The position numbers and the translations under genes are program-made. The notes under the pieces were generated by a model. It saw only the letters and a list, made by a program, of their open reading frames with translations. It was not told the DNA's origin and searched no databases. From positions 62,001 through 126,000 of the forward strand of contig NZ_FZPH01000015.1 in NCBI RefSeq assembly GCF_900188485.1: a stretch of DNA of 64,000 bases. The letters are read 5' to 3'. The stretch's first letter is position 1. Each line of letters begins with the position of its first letter. The DNA is from Asanoa hainanensis (GTDB lineage Bacteria > Actinomycetota > Actinomycetes > Mycobacteriales > Micromonosporaceae). Shown here piece after piece: positions 16,568-33,533 of the stretch.

Positions 16568-17004
16568 CGGACGGCCTGACTCACGAGCGCGCTGATCCGC
16601 TCTTCGACCTCGGGGGTCACCTCGGACAGGGCGAACCCGGCCGCCCACATCGGACCCTCGTCGAGGTTCGCGTGGTCGCTGAAGCCCAGCGTCGCGTACC
16701 GCGCCTTGAACTTCTCGGCCGGTTGGAAGTGGCAGACCAGCTTGCCGTTCAGCGCGTAGGCGGGCATTCCGTACCAGAGCTTCGGCGCGATCGCCGGGAC
16801 GGTCGCGGTGATGACCGCGTGCACGCGTTCGGCCATGACCCGGTCCGGCTCCCCCATCTCGGCGATCTTCGCGAGCACGTCCCGCACCGCCTCCGCCGCC
16901 TTGTCCGCCGCTGATCCGGCTCGGGCCGCCCGCTTGAGGTCGTTGGCGTGGTCCTTCATCGCGGCCAGCTCGTCGGCCGCGAACCCCTGGTGCTTGGTGG
17001 TCAT
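16564..17004 (-). CDS. DUF1801 (YdhG-like) protein
   Basis: 146 residues from an ATG preceded by GGGGAG. The sequence has the DUF1801 pattern: APKLWYGMPAYALNGKLVCHFQ, with KFKARYATLGFSDHANLDEG near the end. These small cytosolic proteins resemble iron-chaperone/CyaY-like folds; function is unsettled. Its stop interlocks with that of the convergent GH13 gene in one CTAG (16564-16567). Confidence 0.85.
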   Translation of the reverse strand: MTTKHQGFAADELAAMKDHANDLKRAARAGSAADKAAEAVRDVLAKIAEMGEPDRVMAERVHAVITATVPAIAPKLWYGMPAYALNGKLVCHFQPAEKFKARYATLGFSDHANLDEGPMWAAGFALSEVTPEVEERISALVSQAVR

Positions 17005-17019
17005 CGTCTCCCCTTGACC

Positions 17020-17538
17020 GTGCCTGCCACGCCGAGGCGCCGCGGCGCGCTCAGCAGCGTGTGGACCAGCGACCTGGACTACGACGACACGGGAGACGTC
17101 CACGCGGACCTGCGCGAACAGTTCCTGCGCTCGAGTCACGTCCTGTCCAGCCCGCCGATCGGCCCGGCCTACCGCGCGCTCATCGCCGAGGCGCAGGGCG
17201 ATCCGGCGCTGCGGGCGGCAATCCACGAGCGGTTCCTGGTCACCGTCGAGCAGAGCACCCTCCGCCGGATCACGGCGGCACAGGACGCCGGCGAGCTGAC
17301 CCCGGGCGTCGATCTGGCGTTCGCGGCCGAGGTGCTGTGCGGCACCCTCTACTACCGACACCTGCTCTCGACCAGGCCGGTCGGCGAGGAGGCGGTCGAC
17401 GGCCTCCTGGACATGTTCATGGCCGCGTACGGAGATCCAGCTCGCGGCCGCCTGCGGTCAACCACGCGCGGAGGCCCGCCGGCGCAATACGACGGTGGCG
17501 ACGATGATGACCAACGGCCCGAGCAAGGCGAGCCATAG
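17020..17538 (+). pseudogene. TetR-family regulator lacking its DNA-binding domain
   Basis: From about 17055 the frame encodes a typical TetR C-terminal ligand-binding/dimerisation domain (GDVHADLREQFL ... ALIAEAQGDPALRAAIHERFL ... AAEVLCGTLYYRHLLS). The N-terminal helix-turn-helix is absent: the preceding sequence is already the promoter and start of the DUF1801 gene. The earliest in-frame starts (GTG 17020) have no ribosome-binding site. About 40 unrelated residues follow the normal end. Truncated relic. Confidence 0.65.
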
Positions 17539-18087
17539 TTGTCCCCACGTGCTGCCGGCAGAGAACAGTAAGGCCCCGACGGGATAGGCGGCGTGCCACA
17601 CGTTCAGGCGCAGGCGCGTTCGGCCGGCCTCGGTGTCCGTTGTGATGCGGGGCGCGCGGCCGCCGCGGTGTCGCGCGAGCAGCACGTTGAGGTCCCTGGC
17701 GACCCGGTCGGCGTGCCCCTCCCGGCGCGCGGCGCGGTTGATGTTGTTGGTCGACAGCGACGTCACCCGCAACGAAGGACCGTCCTTGCGGTGTACGTGG
17801 AGGACGTCGAGCGAGTCGAACCGCCGGATCTGGTCCCAGGGCACGGTTGTCGTGCGCAACGGCTCCACGACGGTGACGCCCGTGGGGGTCGCGATCAGCC
17901 TGGGTCGGAACGTCCCGAACCAGGCGAAGATCGGCAACCACGACGTGCCCAAGGGGCACATCATCGCGCCGAAGCTGCCGTCGCCGTAGATCAGGGACAG
18001 GGTCCACATCGTCACCAGTACGGCGCACATCACGCAGCCGGCAGCGAACAGCACCCGGCTGCGGAACACCCGTACGCCATCGATCAT
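17458..18087 (-). CDS. Membrane protein with PH-like domain
   Basis: 209 residues. Two hydrophobic helices near the N-terminus (LFAAGCVMCAVLVTMW; a second after FGAMMCPLG) precede a compact PH-like segment (PRLIATPTGVTVVEPLRTTT, then VPWDQIRRFD). Two helices lie near the C-terminus, ending RRRASARG. This is the layout of small actinobacterial bacterial-PH membrane proteins of unknown function. Its 3' end overlaps the TetR remnant on the other strand. Confidence 0.65.
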   Translation of the reverse strand: MIDGVRVFRSRVLFAAGCVMCAVLVTMWTLSLIYGDGSFGAMMCPLGTSWLPIFAWFGTFRPRLIATPTGVTVVEPLRTTTVPWDQIRRFDSLDVLHVHRKDGPSLRVTSLSTNNINRAARREGHADRVARDLNVLLARHRGGRAPRITTDTEAGRTRLRLNVWHAAYPVGALLFSAGSTWGQLWLALLGPLVIIVATVVLRRRASARG

Positions 18088-18115
18088 GGTCGCGGAGCTT
18101 AGGCGACGCGCGCAA

Positions 18116-18152
18116 CCCGGGGGCGCGGCGGCTTGGGGCCGCCGCGCCCGGG
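18116..18152 (-). terminator. Terminator-like hairpin after the xylanase gene
   Basis: A perfect 12-bp inverted repeat (18121-18132 with 18138-18149, GGGCGCGGCGGC arm), extended by CCC/GGG, lies 8 nt beyond the xylanase stop on the leftward strand. No T-run follows, as usual in this GC range. Confidence 0.6.
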
Positions 18153-18159
18153 TGCGGGG

Positions 18160-20533
<2,374 letters not shown>

Positions 20534-20607
20534 CGGGCAAGTCTCCCGTCCCACCCGTCGCGCGCGGGGCCCTGTTTGTGCGCGGCCGAATCGGATACCC
20601 GGCGTGC

Positions 20608-21069
20608 ATGACAGAGTCCGCCGACTTCCCGGCGCCGACCGAAGGCATTCTGGCCACCTTGTTCATCACCGTTCGCAGCGTGGCGCGGTCCCGTGACTTC
20701 TACTCGCGCGTGCTCGGTGGCACCGTTGTCGTAGAGGAGAACCCGTGCATCGTCAAGCTGTCGAACACGTGGCTGCTCATGAATCCCGGTGGTCCGCCGA
20801 CGCCGGACAAGCCGGGCATCACCGTGGCCAACTACGAGCCCGGCGACACCACCTCGATCTTCCTGAACCTGCGGGTCGCGGACATCCAGGCCTGTTACGA
20901 GGATTGGTCGGCCAAGGGCGCCGAGTTCCTGACGCCGCCGATCGACCGGGGCGCCGAGCTCCGCTGCTATCTGCGTGATCCGGACGGGTATCTCATCGAG
21001 GTCGGCCAGTCCACCGGGCTCCTGCACGGCGAGCACGCCGCCAAACGCCCCGAGGACCTTCGCGGTTGA
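20608..21069 (+). CDS. Glyoxalase/bleomycin-resistance (VOC) family protein
   Basis: 153 residues with two beta-alpha-beta-beta-beta units: ATLFITVRSVARSRDFYSRV at the start and the terminal strand CYLRDPDGYLIEVGQ, whose Glu is a usual metal ligand. VOC proteins are dioxygenases, isomerases or drug-binding proteins; the substrate is not predictable. Short divergent intergenic region with the gene at 19460-20533. Confidence 0.85.
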   Translation: MTESADFPAPTEGILATLFITVRSVARSRDFYSRVLGGTVVVEENPCIVKLSNTWLLMNPGGPPTPDKPGITVANYEPGDTTSIFLNLRVADIQACYEDWSAKGAEFLTPPIDRGAELRCYLRDPDGYLIEVGQSTGLLHGEHAAKRPEDLRG

Positions 21070-21116
21070 GGTGCGGGCAGCCAGCACCGCCGGGCGACAG
21101 CAACTATCGTTGAGAT

Positions 21117-22379
21117 GTGGCAAATGTGTCACCAGGTGGCGATGAGCGGCGTGACGACGAGTTTGTCCGGATCATTCGGGATCGGCGGCTCGAGAGCGTG
21201 TTCCAGCCGATCGTGCATCTGGCCAGCCGAACCACCATCGGCTACGAGGCCCTGGTCCGCGGCCCGGCCGGCTCGTCCCTCGTCGACGCCCACACGTTGC
21301 TGCGCCACGCGTACCGCACCGGTCTCGTGGTCGAGTTCGACTGGGCGGCCCGCGCCGCGGCGTGCCGGGGGGCGATGGCCGCGCGGCTCACCCGCGACCA
21401 GCTCCTGTTCCTCAACATCGAGCCGTTGGCGCTCGGCACCGACTGCCCGCCCGACCTGTGGCCCGACATCAGGGCGGCGTTCGAGCGGTTCCAGGTCGTG
21501 CTCGAGGTGACGGAGCGGTCGCTGGACCGCGACCCCCGATCCCTGCTGGAGGGGATCGACCGCCAACGACCGAACGTCGCCGGCATCGCCATCGACGACC
21601 TCGGCGGCAACGGCGCGACGCTGTCGATGCTGCCGGTCCTGGCCGCTGACGTCATCAAGCTCGACCAGTCCGTCACCCAGTCCGGACCGACGTCGACGGT
21701 CATGCAGATCATGGACATCGCGTACGAGGAAGCGGAGCGCACGGGCGCGACCATCCTCGCCGAGGGCGTGGAGACCCCGGCGCACGCCGCGTTCGCCGAG
21801 TCCGCCGGCGCCACCCTCGCGCAGGGTCTCTACCTGGGGCCGCCGGCGCCGCTGCCCACCGCCTTTCGGGCGGCGTCGGTGCCCCTGAGTGTCAACTCGG
21901 AGCAGATCGCCAACCTCGCCACGCCGTTCGACGCGCTCGAGGGCCGGACCACGAGCCGCGCCGACCTGACGTACCTGACCGCGCTCAGCCACCACTTCAC
22001 CGACCGGGCGGCGGAGCTGGTCGCCCCGTCGCTCTCGCTGCTGTTGCTGCCGGACCCGCGCCTGCTGACCCGCGAGGACCGCATCCAACTGGCGCTGCTG
22101 GCCCAGCGAGGCGTCGTCACCGGCGTGCTCGGGCCGGGCCTGCCGGATCCGCCCGCGACCGGCGTACGCGGGGCCCGCGACCACGACCACGCGCTCGACG
22201 GCCACTGGGCGACGCTGACCCTCAGCCCCGGCACGGCGTCGGCGCTGCTGGCGCGGGCCGTGCCGGGCAGCACCGACGAGTTCGAGTTCGGCGTGACCCA
22301 CGACCGCCGCCTCGTGGTCGCCGCGGCCCGCTGTCTGCTGCGCCGGCTCGGCGCCGGATCACCTGAGGTGACGCACTGA
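21117..22379 (+). CDS. EAL-domain protein with C-terminal DICT sensor
   Basis: 420 residues from a GTG. The EAL phosphodiesterase domain covers about 15-245 and keeps the key residues: EALVRG Glu, NIEP Asn, EVTER Glu, DDLGGNG Asp pair, DVIKLDQS Lys and ILAEGVE Glu. It could therefore hydrolyse c-di-GMP. A linker (ATPFDALEG) connects to a DICT-like domain (about 280-420) predicted to sense light or other signals. No membrane helix. A second gene of the same architecture lies at 36653-37876. Confidence 0.85.
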   Translation: MANVSPGGDERRDDEFVRIIRDRRLESVFQPIVHLASRTTIGYEALVRGPAGSSLVDAHTLLRHAYRTGLVVEFDWAARAAACRGAMAARLTRDQLLFLNIEPLALGTDCPPDLWPDIRAAFERFQVVLEVTERSLDRDPRSLLEGIDRQRPNVAGIAIDDLGGNGATLSMLPVLAADVIKLDQSVTQSGPTSTVMQIMDIAYEEAERTGATILAEGVETPAHAAFAESAGATLAQGLYLGPPAPLPTAFRAASVPLSVNSEQIANLATPFDALEGRTTSRADLTYLTALSHHFTDRAAELVAPSLSLLLLPDPRLLTREDRIQLALLAQRGVVTGVLGPGLPDPPATGVRGARDHDHALDGHWATLTLSPGTASALLARAVPGSTDEFEFGVTHDRRLVVAAARCLLRRLGAGSPEVTH

Positions 22380-23423
22380 CTACGTGCGGCGCGGTGCGCG
22401 CAGGAGGAGCCAGCCGGCGAGGCCTCCGACCGGGACGATGAGCCAGCACGAGAGCACGCGGTAGATCAGCACCGCGGCGGCGGCGCTGCCCGCGCCGGCG
22501 CCGGCGGCGGTCAGGCCCGCGGCCAGGGCGAGCTCGACGACCCCGATGCCGCCGGGGGTCAACGGCACCTGGCGTACGACCTGGACGCTGAGGTAGACGG
22601 CCGTCAGCGTCGCCGGGCCGCCCGGCAGCGCGAACGCCTGCGCGACGGCGAGGAAGCACAGCAGGTCGGTGACCCACTTCGCGGCGGACCACGCGAGCGC
22701 GACCGCCCAGTTGGTCGCGGTCACCGTGGCGGCCGCGCGCCAGGCCGAGCGGAGCCAGTTCAGCACGATGACCAGATAGCGGCGGACGCCGTCCGGTGCG
22801 ACCGCCTCCTCCGGTGCGGTGCCCCAGCGGCGGCGTCCGACTCCGATCGCCGCCGCCAGGACCGCGACCAGGGCCGCGACGACGATCAACGGCCGCCAGC
22901 TGAACGACGAGCCGGCGCCGCCCCAGCCGGCCACACCGGCGTACACGGCGACGATCCCGCCGATCGACGCCAGCCCGGAGATGACCATCACGGCGGCGGC
23001 CACCTCGGGGGCCGCTCCGGCCCGCTGGTAGCGGCGGACCGAGAACGCCGCCGAGACCGCCGACCCCGCGGGGAGGCTGATCGACATCGCGGTGCTGGCC
23101 AGCACGATCGCGACGGTGTGGCGGCGGCTCAGCCGCGCGCCCAGGGCGGTCAGCAGTCCGTGCTGTTGCAGCGAGAACGCGCCGAGCGAGGCGGCCTGCA
23201 GCGCCGCGGCGACGACGATCCAGACCGGGTGGACGGTGGCGAGGGCGTGACTGGTGTCGGCCCAGGTCGGTAGGCGTCCGTGCAGGCCCAGCACGGCCAG
23301 GCCAGCCACCACGGCGACCACGACGAACACGCGCAGTGACCGTGCCCACCACGACCGGGCACGGTCGGCGCCGGGTCGCTCCTCCTCGACGAGGGCGACC
23401 TGATCATGGCGAACGTCGGGCAC
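22380..23423 (-). CDS. Flippase-like membrane protein (UPF0104/LPG-synthase transmembrane family)
   Basis: 347 residues, GTG start, with about eight transmembrane helices and the family blocks SISLPAGSAVSAAFSVRRYQ and VRQVPLTPGGIGVVELAL. Related to the membrane part of lysylphosphatidylglycerol synthases and glycan/lipid flippases. No aminoacyltransferase domain follows, so it is a flippase-like member, substrate unknown. Its stop abuts that of the EAL-DICT gene. Confidence 0.85.
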   Translation of the reverse strand: MPDVRHDQVALVEEERPGADRARSWWARSLRVFVVVAVVAGLAVLGLHGRLPTWADTSHALATVHPVWIVVAAALQAASLGAFSLQQHGLLTALGARLSRRHTVAIVLASTAMSISLPAGSAVSAAFSVRRYQRAGAAPEVAAAVMVISGLASIGGIVAVYAGVAGWGGAGSSFSWRPLIVVAALVAVLAAAIGVGRRRWGTAPEEAVAPDGVRRYLVIVLNWLRSAWRAAATVTATNWAVALAWSAAKWVTDLLCFLAVAQAFALPGGPATLTAVYLSVQVVRQVPLTPGGIGVVELALAAGLTAAGAGAGSAAAAVLIYRVLSCWLIVPVGGLAGWLLLRAPRRT

Positions 23424-23560
23424 GGTAGGTCATCCTGCCAGCGCGGCCCGCCCGCGCGTGCGGTGTCCGCCGTCACGGGTGACCAGCGACTCATCCGTCG
23501 GGCGTCGGACATCGACGTGGCTGCGCCGGCACGGTTCAATCAGGTGGCGAAGGAGGCATT

Positions 23561-23914
23561 GTGGAGGGTCTGGAACTGATCATCGCGGCCCTGGCCGCCG
23601 GAGCCACGGCGGGTGCCAGCGACGTCGCGGGCGCGGCGGTCCGGGACGCGTACACGGCGCTGCGCCGGCTCCTGGGGCGCAAAGCGCCCGAAGCGGACCT
23701 GGACGCGGTGGACACGGAGCTCGCGCACGAGCTGGAGCGCAGCGGCGCCGCCGACGATCCGGAGATCATCGAGGCGGCCCGGCAGGTGCTCGCATCCGCC
23801 GAGGGCGCGCGCATGCGCATCGGATCGATCGAGATCAACGATTCGACCGGCGTCATGATCGGCGACCACGGCACCATGACGCTGCACATCGGCGACCACC
23901 CCAAGAAGGCTTAG
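23561..23914 (+). CDS. Small RHIM/amyloid-motif protein
   Basis: 117 residues, GTG start, AAGGAGG 4 nt upstream. Residues 1-38 form a helix (LELIIAALAAGATAGASDVA, then AVRDAYTALRRLL) typical of an actinobacterial family annotated as RIP-homotypic-interaction-motif proteins. An acidic helical region (45-85) follows. The C-terminal motif at 93-110 reads DSTGVMIGDHGTMTLHI, matching the V-x-[IV]-G-[DN] core of RHIM-like amyloid sequences. Such motifs template cross-beta assembly and relay a signal to a partner with a like motif. The convergent neighbour has similar motifs and overlaps by 4 nt. Family recognised from memory; signalling role inferred. Confidence 0.72.
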   Translation: MEGLELIIAALAAGATAGASDVAGAAVRDAYTALRRLLGRKAPEADLDAVDTELAHELERSGAADDPEIIEAARQVLASAEGARMRIGSIEINDSTGVMIGDHGTMTLHIGDHPKKA

Positions 23915-25320
23915 CTCACGCGCGGATCCGCGATGCGGATGCGGGTGCGGGCGGAGGCGGTCGGGTTGCGGCCGATGCCGACACCGGCGCCGTGTACGAC
24001 GGTCAGGCGGGCTCCCGACTGGCGCACCTGGGGGCGGTTGCCCACCGAGGCCTGGCGCGCCACGTCGGCCGTGGAGACGAGGTCGCCCACGTCGAGGTCG
24101 CGCAGCACCCGCTCGACCGTGTGCGGCAGCCGCTCCCGCGCGGCCTGCGCCTCGGCCGTGTCGCCGCGGCTGAGCGCCAGGTCGTCGCGCAGCGCCGCGT
24201 CGGCGAGCAGGGCCGCCAGGTTGACGCGGCAGCCCTCGATCGTGTGCCGGCGGGCGACTTCCATCGTGATGTTGTCGCCGACCGCTACGCCGCTGCTGCT
24301 CCAGATGTTGGTCCAGAAGTCGATGGCCAGGGCGTTGGACGAGACGGACGTGCTGGTGCCGGTCACCGTGCCGGGCCGCAGCGCGGTGCCCGACCAGCCG
24401 AAGAGCGGACCCTCCGGCTCCATCTTCAACAGCTCCGCCATCTCGACGACGGGCTCGGCGACCTCGCACTGGTGGATCACCGTGACCGTGCTGTCGTCGC
24501 CCCGCACCACGCCGACGGAGTCCCGCACGGTGACGGACTCGACCGGGCGCTTGCCGAACCGGCCATCGACCGTGCCGTCGGCCGCCGGCGCGACCGCCAC
24601 CGCGGCCCGGTGCCGCTCCACCACGCCTTCCAGGTGCGCGAGCGCCTCCCGCAGCTGCGCGGGCGTCGCCTCCCGCAGATCCCGGACGTGCGGCGCGGAG
24701 CCGAGGGCTTCGCTCAGGAGCACGTCGAGCGCCCGCAGGACCTCGCGCGGATCCTCGCCGCGCAGCGCCGCCAGCTCGTCGCGCAGGTCGGCCGACGCGA
24801 CGAACTCCGGGAGTCGGGCGGCCGCGCGCACCAGGTCGTCGGCCGCCTCCTGGATCTTCATCAGCGCGGCCCGCTCGCGCACCGCCAGCTGCGCGTCCCA
24901 CTCGGCGGCGGCCTTGATCGCGGCTTCCAGCTTCGCGGTCTGGCTCAGCTGGGCATCGATCAACGACTCGAAGGACCGCAACGCCCCGTCGGTGACGCCC
25001 CGATCGGCCTCGGCCCGGTCCGCCCGGCGCAGCGCCTCTTCCAGCGCCCGCGTCGCGACGTCGGCGCGCTCCTGGGCGCGGACGGCGCGCTGCTCGGCCG
25101 AAGCCCCCGCCTCCTTGAGCGCGGCGACCTCGGCCCGCAGCAGCTCGGACACGGGGGTCCGCGGCCGCGGCGCCCCCTCGGACGCCGGCGCCGCGGGGCG
25201 CCTCCGACCCAGGAACCGCAGCAGGTCGTCGACCGACCGCGCCGGCTCAGCCTTCGGCACCTCCCGCGAAGGCGCGGGCGAAGCCGACCGAACCTCGCGG
25301 TGCCTCTCGAACTCGCGCAC
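23911..25320 (-). CDS. Coiled-coil protein with repeated RHIM-like motifs
   Basis: 469 residues, GTG start. Residues 1-55 are basic and Pro-rich. A long coiled coil (about 57-165) and a helical region to 240 follow. Three G-V-x-x-G segments appear next: 267-283 (DSVGVVRGDDSTVTVIH), 342-355 (SSGVAVGDNITMEV) and, weaker, 444-456 (GAGVGIGRNPTAS). The first two align gap-free with the motif of the convergent 117-residue protein. No nuclease, protease, TIR or membrane domain was recognised. It may be a scaffold or effector assembled through amyloid-like contacts. No clear ribosome-binding site. Not assigned to a named family. Confidence 0.7.
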   Translation of the reverse strand: MREFERHREVRSASPAPSREVPKAEPARSVDDLLRFLGRRRPAAPASEGAPRPRTPVSELLRAEVAALKEAGASAEQRAVRAQERADVATRALEEALRRADRAEADRGVTDGALRSFESLIDAQLSQTAKLEAAIKAAAEWDAQLAVRERAALMKIQEAADDLVRAAARLPEFVASADLRDELAALRGEDPREVLRALDVLLSEALGSAPHVRDLREATPAQLREALAHLEGVVERHRAAVAVAPAADGTVDGRFGKRPVESVTVRDSVGVVRGDDSTVTVIHQCEVAEPVVEMAELLKMEPEGPLFGWSGTALRPGTVTGTSTSVSSNALAIDFWTNIWSSSGVAVGDNITMEVARRHTIEGCRVNLAALLADAALRDDLALSRGDTAEAQAARERLPHTVERVLRDLDVGDLVSTADVARQASVGNRPQVRQSGARLTVVHGAGVGIGRNPTASARTRIRIADPRVS

Positions 25321-25381
25321 TCATCACCCACTCAAACGCGCCACCGTCTCATGTCGAGGGTAGCGCCACGGGCTCCCGGAG

Positions 25382-26629
25382 CTAGCGCAGCGAGTGGAAG
25401 GTCGCGCGGACGTCTTCGGAGAGCAGTTGCGGCTGCTCCCACGCGGCGAAGTGGCCGCCCCGGTCGTGTCGCACGTAGGTGACGAGGTTCGGGTACGCCT
25501 GCTCCGCCCAGCTGCGCGGAACACGGTAGATCTCGTCGGGGAAGATGCTCACCCCGACCGGCACCCGCACGCCCTTGGTGGCGAAGAACGGGAGCTTGCT
25601 CTCCCAGTACAGCCGCAACGAGGAGACCCCGGTGTTGGTCAGCCAGAAGAGCGTGATGTTGTCCACGATGTCCTGGCGGGTGAGGTCGCTGGGCCGCTCC
25701 AGCCGGTCCTCCAGGACCTGCTGCACCAGGCCGGGCTGGCCGGTCCCGTCGCCGTGGTCGAGCATGAACGCGGCGAGGTCCAGCGGCGAGTCCGCGAGGC
25801 CGTACATCGTCTGCGGACGCGTCCCCGCGATCAGCCCGTACGCCACGTGCGTGCCGAAGAAGCCGAGCAGCTGGTCGTACGTGTCCTGCTCCTCGGGCGA
25901 GAGACCGTCCGGCGCGGGCGAGCCGGCGAAGGACGAGGCGAACAGCTTTGGCGGCACCGCGCCGGGCATGTTGGTGTGGATGCCGACCAGTCCCTGCGGC
26001 GGCGGTTCGGCGACCATCGGGTCGGCGCGGCCGCCCGCCAGCGCGTCGACCACGATCGCGCCCCAGTCGCCACCCTGCGCGGCGAACTGCGTGTAGCCGA
26101 GCCGACCCATCAGCTCGACGTACGCCTTGCCGATGCGCACCGGGTCCCAGCCGGCCTCGGTCGGCTTGCCGGAGAACCCGTACCCGGGCATCGACGGGAT
26201 CACGACGTGGAAGGCGTCCGACGCGTCACCGCCGTACGCCGTCGGGTCCGTCAGCGGGCCGATGAGCTTCAGCTGTTCGATGACCGATCCCGGCCAGCCG
26301 TGGCAGACGACGATCGGGAGGGCGTTCTCGTGCTTCGAGCGGACGTGGATGAAGTGGATGTCCAGCCCGTCGATCTCCGTGACGAAGTTGGGCAGGGCGT
26401 TCAGCCGCTCCTCGCACTGCCGCCAGTCGTAGTCGGCCTCCCAGTAACGGGCGAGGTCCCGCATCAGCGCGAGCGGCACGCCCTGCGAGTCGTCGTCGAC
26501 GGTCTCCTTCTCGGGCCAGCGCATGGCCCCGATGCGGGCGCGCAGATCCTCGAGGTCCGCGTCGGCGAACCCGATCTCGAACGGCCTGATTTCCGCGGTC
26601 TGCGATCGCGCTTGGGTCTTGACAGCCAC
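25382..26629 (-). CDS. Epoxide hydrolase (alpha/beta hydrolase fold)
   Basis: 415 residues, GTG start with GGGGAGA about 6-8 nt before it. The N-terminal EHN domain (IRPFEIGFADADLEDLRARI, MRDLARYWEADYDWRQCEERL) is diagnostic of microsomal-type epoxide hydrolases. The core has oxyanion HGWPGSV, nucleophile Asp in QGGDWGAIV and catalytic His in RGGHFAAWEQP. It opens epoxides to diols in the cytosol. Substrate unknown. Confidence 0.9.
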   Translation of the reverse strand: MAVKTQARSQTAEIRPFEIGFADADLEDLRARIGAMRWPEKETVDDDSQGVPLALMRDLARYWEADYDWRQCEERLNALPNFVTEIDGLDIHFIHVRSKHENALPIVVCHGWPGSVIEQLKLIGPLTDPTAYGGDASDAFHVVIPSMPGYGFSGKPTEAGWDPVRIGKAYVELMGRLGYTQFAAQGGDWGAIVVDALAGGRADPMVAEPPPQGLVGIHTNMPGAVPPKLFASSFAGSPAPDGLSPEEQDTYDQLLGFFGTHVAYGLIAGTRPQTMYGLADSPLDLAAFMLDHGDGTGQPGLVQQVLEDRLERPSDLTRQDIVDNITLFWLTNTGVSSLRLYWESKLPFFATKGVRVPVGVSIFPDEIYRVPRSWAEQAYPNLVTYVRHDRGGHFAAWEQPQLLSEDVRATFHSLR

Positions 26630-26786
26630 AGGACTCTCCCCACCTGCCGATGGATCTCCTTCGAGATCGGCGGGTAGGCGCCGACCTCCCGTCGCGGACA
26701 CCTGGAACGTCCCGCGCTCGTGCGGCAGATCGGCAGGGGCACCCAGGCCCACGTGTGTCGAGGGTAGGACTCGCCCTCCGCAGATC

Positions 26787-26821
26787 GGGGCAATACGAAC
26801 AATCCCGGGCGGTTTTGCCCC
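26787..26821 (-). terminator. Possible terminator after metH
   Basis: GGGGCAA (26787-26793) and TTGCCCC (26815-26821) form an exact 7-bp inverted repeat with a long 21-nt loop, 25 nt past the metH stop on the leftward strand. The long loop makes this a weak candidate. Confidence 0.25.
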
Positions 26822-26846
26822 AAGTGCGGCGTCTGTACAGCAGGCG

Positions 26847-30443
<3,597 letters not shown>

Positions 30444-30451
30444 ACCCACCA

Positions 30452-30469
30452 CCTCCGAATGAACGGAGG
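30452..30469 (-). promoter_or_regulatory. Shine-Dalgarno-sequestering hairpin of metH
   Basis: On the leftward strand CCTCCG (30469-30464), loop TTCATT, and CGGAGG (30457-30452) make a perfect 6-bp stem that hides the metH ribosome-binding site. Bases 30467-30469 of the masking arm also belong to the riboswitch pseudoknot, so the two structures exclude each other. Confidence 0.6.
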
Positions 30470-30540
30470 CGACCTTGGGGCGTTCCCCGGACGAGCGTGG
30501 CGGGGCGTGGTGCGGGCCCCGTTGCAGCGCCTCTCGTCTC
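30464..30540 (-). promoter_or_regulatory. S-adenosylhomocysteine (SAH) riboswitch before metH
   Basis: The leftward leader has the SAH-riboswitch core AGGCGCTGCAAC followed by CCACGCTCGTCC. Pairings: P1 GACGAG (30538-30533) with CTCGTC (30495-30490); P2 CGGGGC (30521-30516) with GCCCCG (30506-30501); P4 GGGG/CCCC around 30488-30477; pseudoknot AGGCG (30532-30528) with CGCCT (30471-30467). SAH riboswitches are known to turn on ahcY, metH and metF genes. Here ligand-stabilised pseudoknotting would free the ribosome-binding site. Consensus recalled from memory. Confidence 0.75.
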
Positions 30541-30557
30541 GGACCGCTAACGTTACC

Positions 30558-33457
<2,900 letters not shown>

Positions 33458-33533
33458 CCGTTGGGTCCCGGCTTCGTGCCGTGGGTGCTTGCCGCACGGG
33501 CGTTCCGGCCGCGCCGGCCCCACTCTCGTTCGC

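Noticed and set aside
15059-16648. Long antisense frame opposite the GH13 barrel
   Set aside because: Complement of catalytic GH13 sequence, no ribosome-binding site and no recognisable motif.
23933-25363. Rightward 476-codon frame opposite the coiled-coil motif protein
   Set aside because: Extreme Ser/Arg/Ala content; the leftward frame has coherent coiled coil, motifs and a stop interlocked with the neighbour.
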